This document shows positions 62,572 to 64,000 of a DNA stretch of 64,000 bases, piece after piece. Position 1 is the first letter of the stretch; every line of letters starts with the position of its first letter. The notes under the pieces are model-generated. The model saw only the letters and a program-made list of their open reading frames with translations. It ran no database searches and was not told the origin of the DNA. The position numbers and the translations under genes are program-made. Origin of the DNA: Egibacteraceae bacterium (GTDB taxonomy: Bacteria; Actinomycetota; Nitriliruptoria; Euzebyales; Egibacteraceae); assembly GCA_030446775.1 (NCBI GenBank), contig JAUJMQ010000001.1, positions 80,497-144,496 of the forward strand. Reading direction: 5' to 3'.

Positions 62572-63023
62572 GCAAGGATCTGGTCGACCAGGTGACCATT
62601 GAGCTCGTGCGCCACTGTGGCCGAGGAGGCGGAGGTCTACCCGGCGGTCAGGCAGAAGGTGAGCGAAGCCGAGGCCGAGCGGGCCAGGCACGAGCACGCC
62701 GAGGCCCGAGGAGACGATGAAACGACTGGAGGGGCTGGAGCCGGACGACCCGTCCTTCGACGAGCACCTGACCACGCTCATGCGCGAGGTCCGCGACCAC
62801 GTCGCCGAGGAGGAGGGCGAGATGTTCCCGCAGACGCGGCGGGTGTTCAGCCAGAGGAGCTCGTGGAGCTCGGCGCCAAGGTCGAGTCGGTCAAGAGGAT
62901 CGGGCCGACCCGCCCGCACCCGGCCGCGCCGGACCAGCCTCCGGCGGACAAGCTGCTCGGCCCGGTCGCCGGCCTGTCGACCGCCTGCGGGACGCGGTGA
63001 GCAAGCGCGGCACCGAGCGCTGA
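62572..63023 (+). pseudogene. Hemerythrin HHE-domain protein, broken by several frameshifts
   Basis: Pieces of one hemerythrin-like oxygen/iron-binding protein appear in successive frames: DLVDQVTIELVRH, VAEEAEVYPAVRQKVSE, ERARHEHAE, MKRLEGLEPDDPSFDEHL, REVRDHVAEEEGEMFPQTRR, EELVELGAKVESVKR and a final DRLRDAVSKRGTER. The metal ligands (RHxxxEE, HEHAE, HVAEEE) all survive. At least four frame changes (near 62630, 62710, 62855 and 62980) interrupt it, and no N-terminal helix or start codon could be located before 62572. Either a real pseudogene or a poorly resolved stretch. Divergent from khtT. Confidence 0.65.
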
Positions 63024-63139
63024 GGGGCGTGGCTGTCGGGAGGTGAGGACGTCGCCGACGGCGGCGGGCGCCAGGTCTCGTCTCCAGCGCGTAGGGGTAA
63101 GGACCACAACCAGACGACCCGACGTCCAGGAGGAGCACC

Positions 63140-63373
63140 ATGGCCAGCAGCAGCGAAACCGGAACCGTCACCGGCACCAAGGACAAGGACTACAACCTCA
63201 TCTGGTTCACCGAGGCGTGCCTGAGCAACGCCCTGCGCCTGGAGACCTACATCCAGGACGCCGACCGCGACGGCGACAGCGAGCTCGCCGACTTCTTCCG
63301 CCGCGCACCGAAGGAGAGCCGCAAGGGCGGGGAGCAGGGCAAGCAGCTGCTCGCCAGCCGACTTCGCGGGTGA
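63140..63373 (+). CDS. Small conserved-looking acidic protein, 77 aa
   Basis: Predicted helical protein: KDYNLIWFTEACLSNALRLE, YIQDADRDGDSELADFFRRA, then ESRKGGEQGKQLLASRL. AGGAGG sits seven bases before the ATG. The layout (two long helices with an FFRRAxxES turn) resembles helical ferritin-like fragments, but no family is recognised with confidence. It sits between the hemerythrin remnant and the phosphoribosyltransferase. Confidence 0.72.
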   Translation: MASSSETGTVTGTKDKDYNLIWFTEACLSNALRLETYIQDADRDGDSELADFFRRAPKESRKGGEQGKQLLASRLRG

Positions 63374-63436
63374 CCCGCGCCTGACCGGGGCACGCGGGTC
63401 CGCCCCCGACGAGACAGTGGGGGCCGGGAGTCCGGG

Positions 63437-64000
63437 ATGAGGTCGACGCTGAGACGGCCGTACGCGGATCGCGACGAGGCGGGCCGGGTGCTCGCAGCGC
63501 ACCTCGGTGGCTACGCCGGTCGCGACGACGTCGTCGTCCTCGGGCTGCCGAGGGGTGGGATCCCGGTCGCGGCCCGGGTGGCGGCGGCGTTGGGCGCACC
63601 GCTCGACGTGCTCGTCGTGCGCAAGCTCGGCCTGCCGGGCCGCCCCGAGCTCGCGATGGGGGCGATCGCCGGGGTGGGAGACGCCGTGGAGGTCGTCCGC
63701 AACGACAGGGTCCTGGCCCAGGTCGGGGTGTCGCAGGACGCCTTCGACGACGTCCACCGGCGGGAGGTCGTCGAGCTGCGGCGCCGGGAAGTGACCTACC
63801 GGGACGGGCGGGCGCCCGTGCCGATGCACGGCCGGGTGGTCATCGTGGTCGACGACGGGCTGGCGACCGGGTCGACGATGCGGGCGGCGGTCGCCGCGGT
63901 GGGCCGCCAGCACCCGGCCCGGCTCGTCGTCGCCGTGCCGGCGGGCTCTGTCGAGGCGTGCAAGGCGCTGCGCGAGGAGGTCGACGACGTCGTGTGCGCG
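63437..64000 (+). CDS. Phosphoribosyltransferase domain protein, cut by the window end
   Basis: The first 188 codons of a PRTase-fold protein. The opening RPYADRDEAGRVLAAHL and VLGLPRGGIPVAARVA fit the predicted phosphoribosyltransferases often fused to or near dienelactone hydrolases. DVLVVRKLGLPGRPELAMGAIA follows, with the PRPP-binding motif VVIVVDDGLATGSTMRAAV near residue 140. No stop codon before base 64000, so the C-terminus is missing. ATG 63437 follows GGGAG. Substrate unknown. Confidence 0.88.
   Translation, partial: MRSTLRRPYADRDEAGRVLAAHLGGYAGRDDVVVLGLPRGGIPVAARVAAALGAPLDVLVVRKLGLPGRPELAMGAIAGVGDAVEVVRNDRVLAQVGVSQDAFDDVHRREVVELRRREVTYRDGRAPVPMHGRVVIVVDDGLATGSTMRAAVAAVGRQHPARLVVAVPAGSVEACKALREEVDDVVCA

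Overview
The window looks like chromosomal DNA of a very GC-rich actinobacterium. Coding frames show G/C-saturated third positions. There is a WhiB regulator, a SigK/anti-SigK-type ECF pair, a PASTA-containing class A PBP, a paired ArsA-type ATPase locus and an Asp23/AmaP envelope-stress operon. From memory of gene order, much of 4.5-36 kb follows the Mycobacterium tuberculosis block Rv3677c (MBL), Rv3678c (RidA), whiB4, Rv3679-Rv3680 (ArsA pair), ponA2, Rv3683 (phosphoesterase), asd, lysC, recR, ybaB, dnaX and a tRNA-Ser near tadA. Content and divergence suggest a deep branch (Nitriliruptoria/Euzebya/Egibacter-like) rather than a mycobacterium; that placement is inference.

Layout. 0.1-6.2 kb: Mug-type uracil glycosylase, sigma/anti-sigma pair, CAP protein, ATP-type PEP carboxykinase, MBL hydrolase and NUDIX. 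6.3-11.4 kb: an inserted selenocysteine module (orphan receiver, selA, selB, kelch protein) bordered and divided by long palindromes. 11.4-23.4 kb: RidA, a DUF4177-like miniprotein, a lipoprotein, WhiB, slipin/NfeD, two ArsA ATPases, a beta-propeller/RTX protein, a PonA2-like PBP, a phosphoesterase and tRNA-Pro. 23.4-36.9 kb: housekeeping (asd-lysC, recR-ybaB, dnaX with SRP RNA, YlbL-like protease, site-2 protease, two tRNA-Ser, tadA, Hsp20). 37.5-42.7 kb: formate dehydrogenase operon with an in-frame UGA (Sec) and a SECIS-like hairpin, the presumed client of SelA/SelB. 42.9-55.5 kb: surface polysaccharide genes (glycosyltransferases, methyltransferase, Wzm/Wzt-type ABC exporter, beta-helix protein) and a GDPD-RTX-CHRD exoprotein. 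55.6-58.1 kb: J-domain/DUF2273/Asp23/AmaP operon. 58.3-64 kb: LysM lipoprotein, histidine ammonia-lyase, YeaQ-like protein, CPA2 antiporter with a KhtT-like subunit, a damaged hemerythrin gene and a phosphoribosyltransferase cut by the window end.

Two features cut across the map. First, at least a dozen otherwise conserved genes carry single apparent frameshifts, often beside G/C runs, and selB has lost its P-loop residues. Base-level assembly error is the simplest explanation, but decay of the Sec pathway cannot be excluded. Second, there is a dispersed ~55-bp repeat at gene 3' ends (four copies, plus a related 29-bp tandem) and a pair of related long-hairpin elements downstream of selA and ridA. 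No stretch longer than 300 bases lacks a gene. No CRISPR array, IS element, phage gene, tRNA-Sec or selD was seen.
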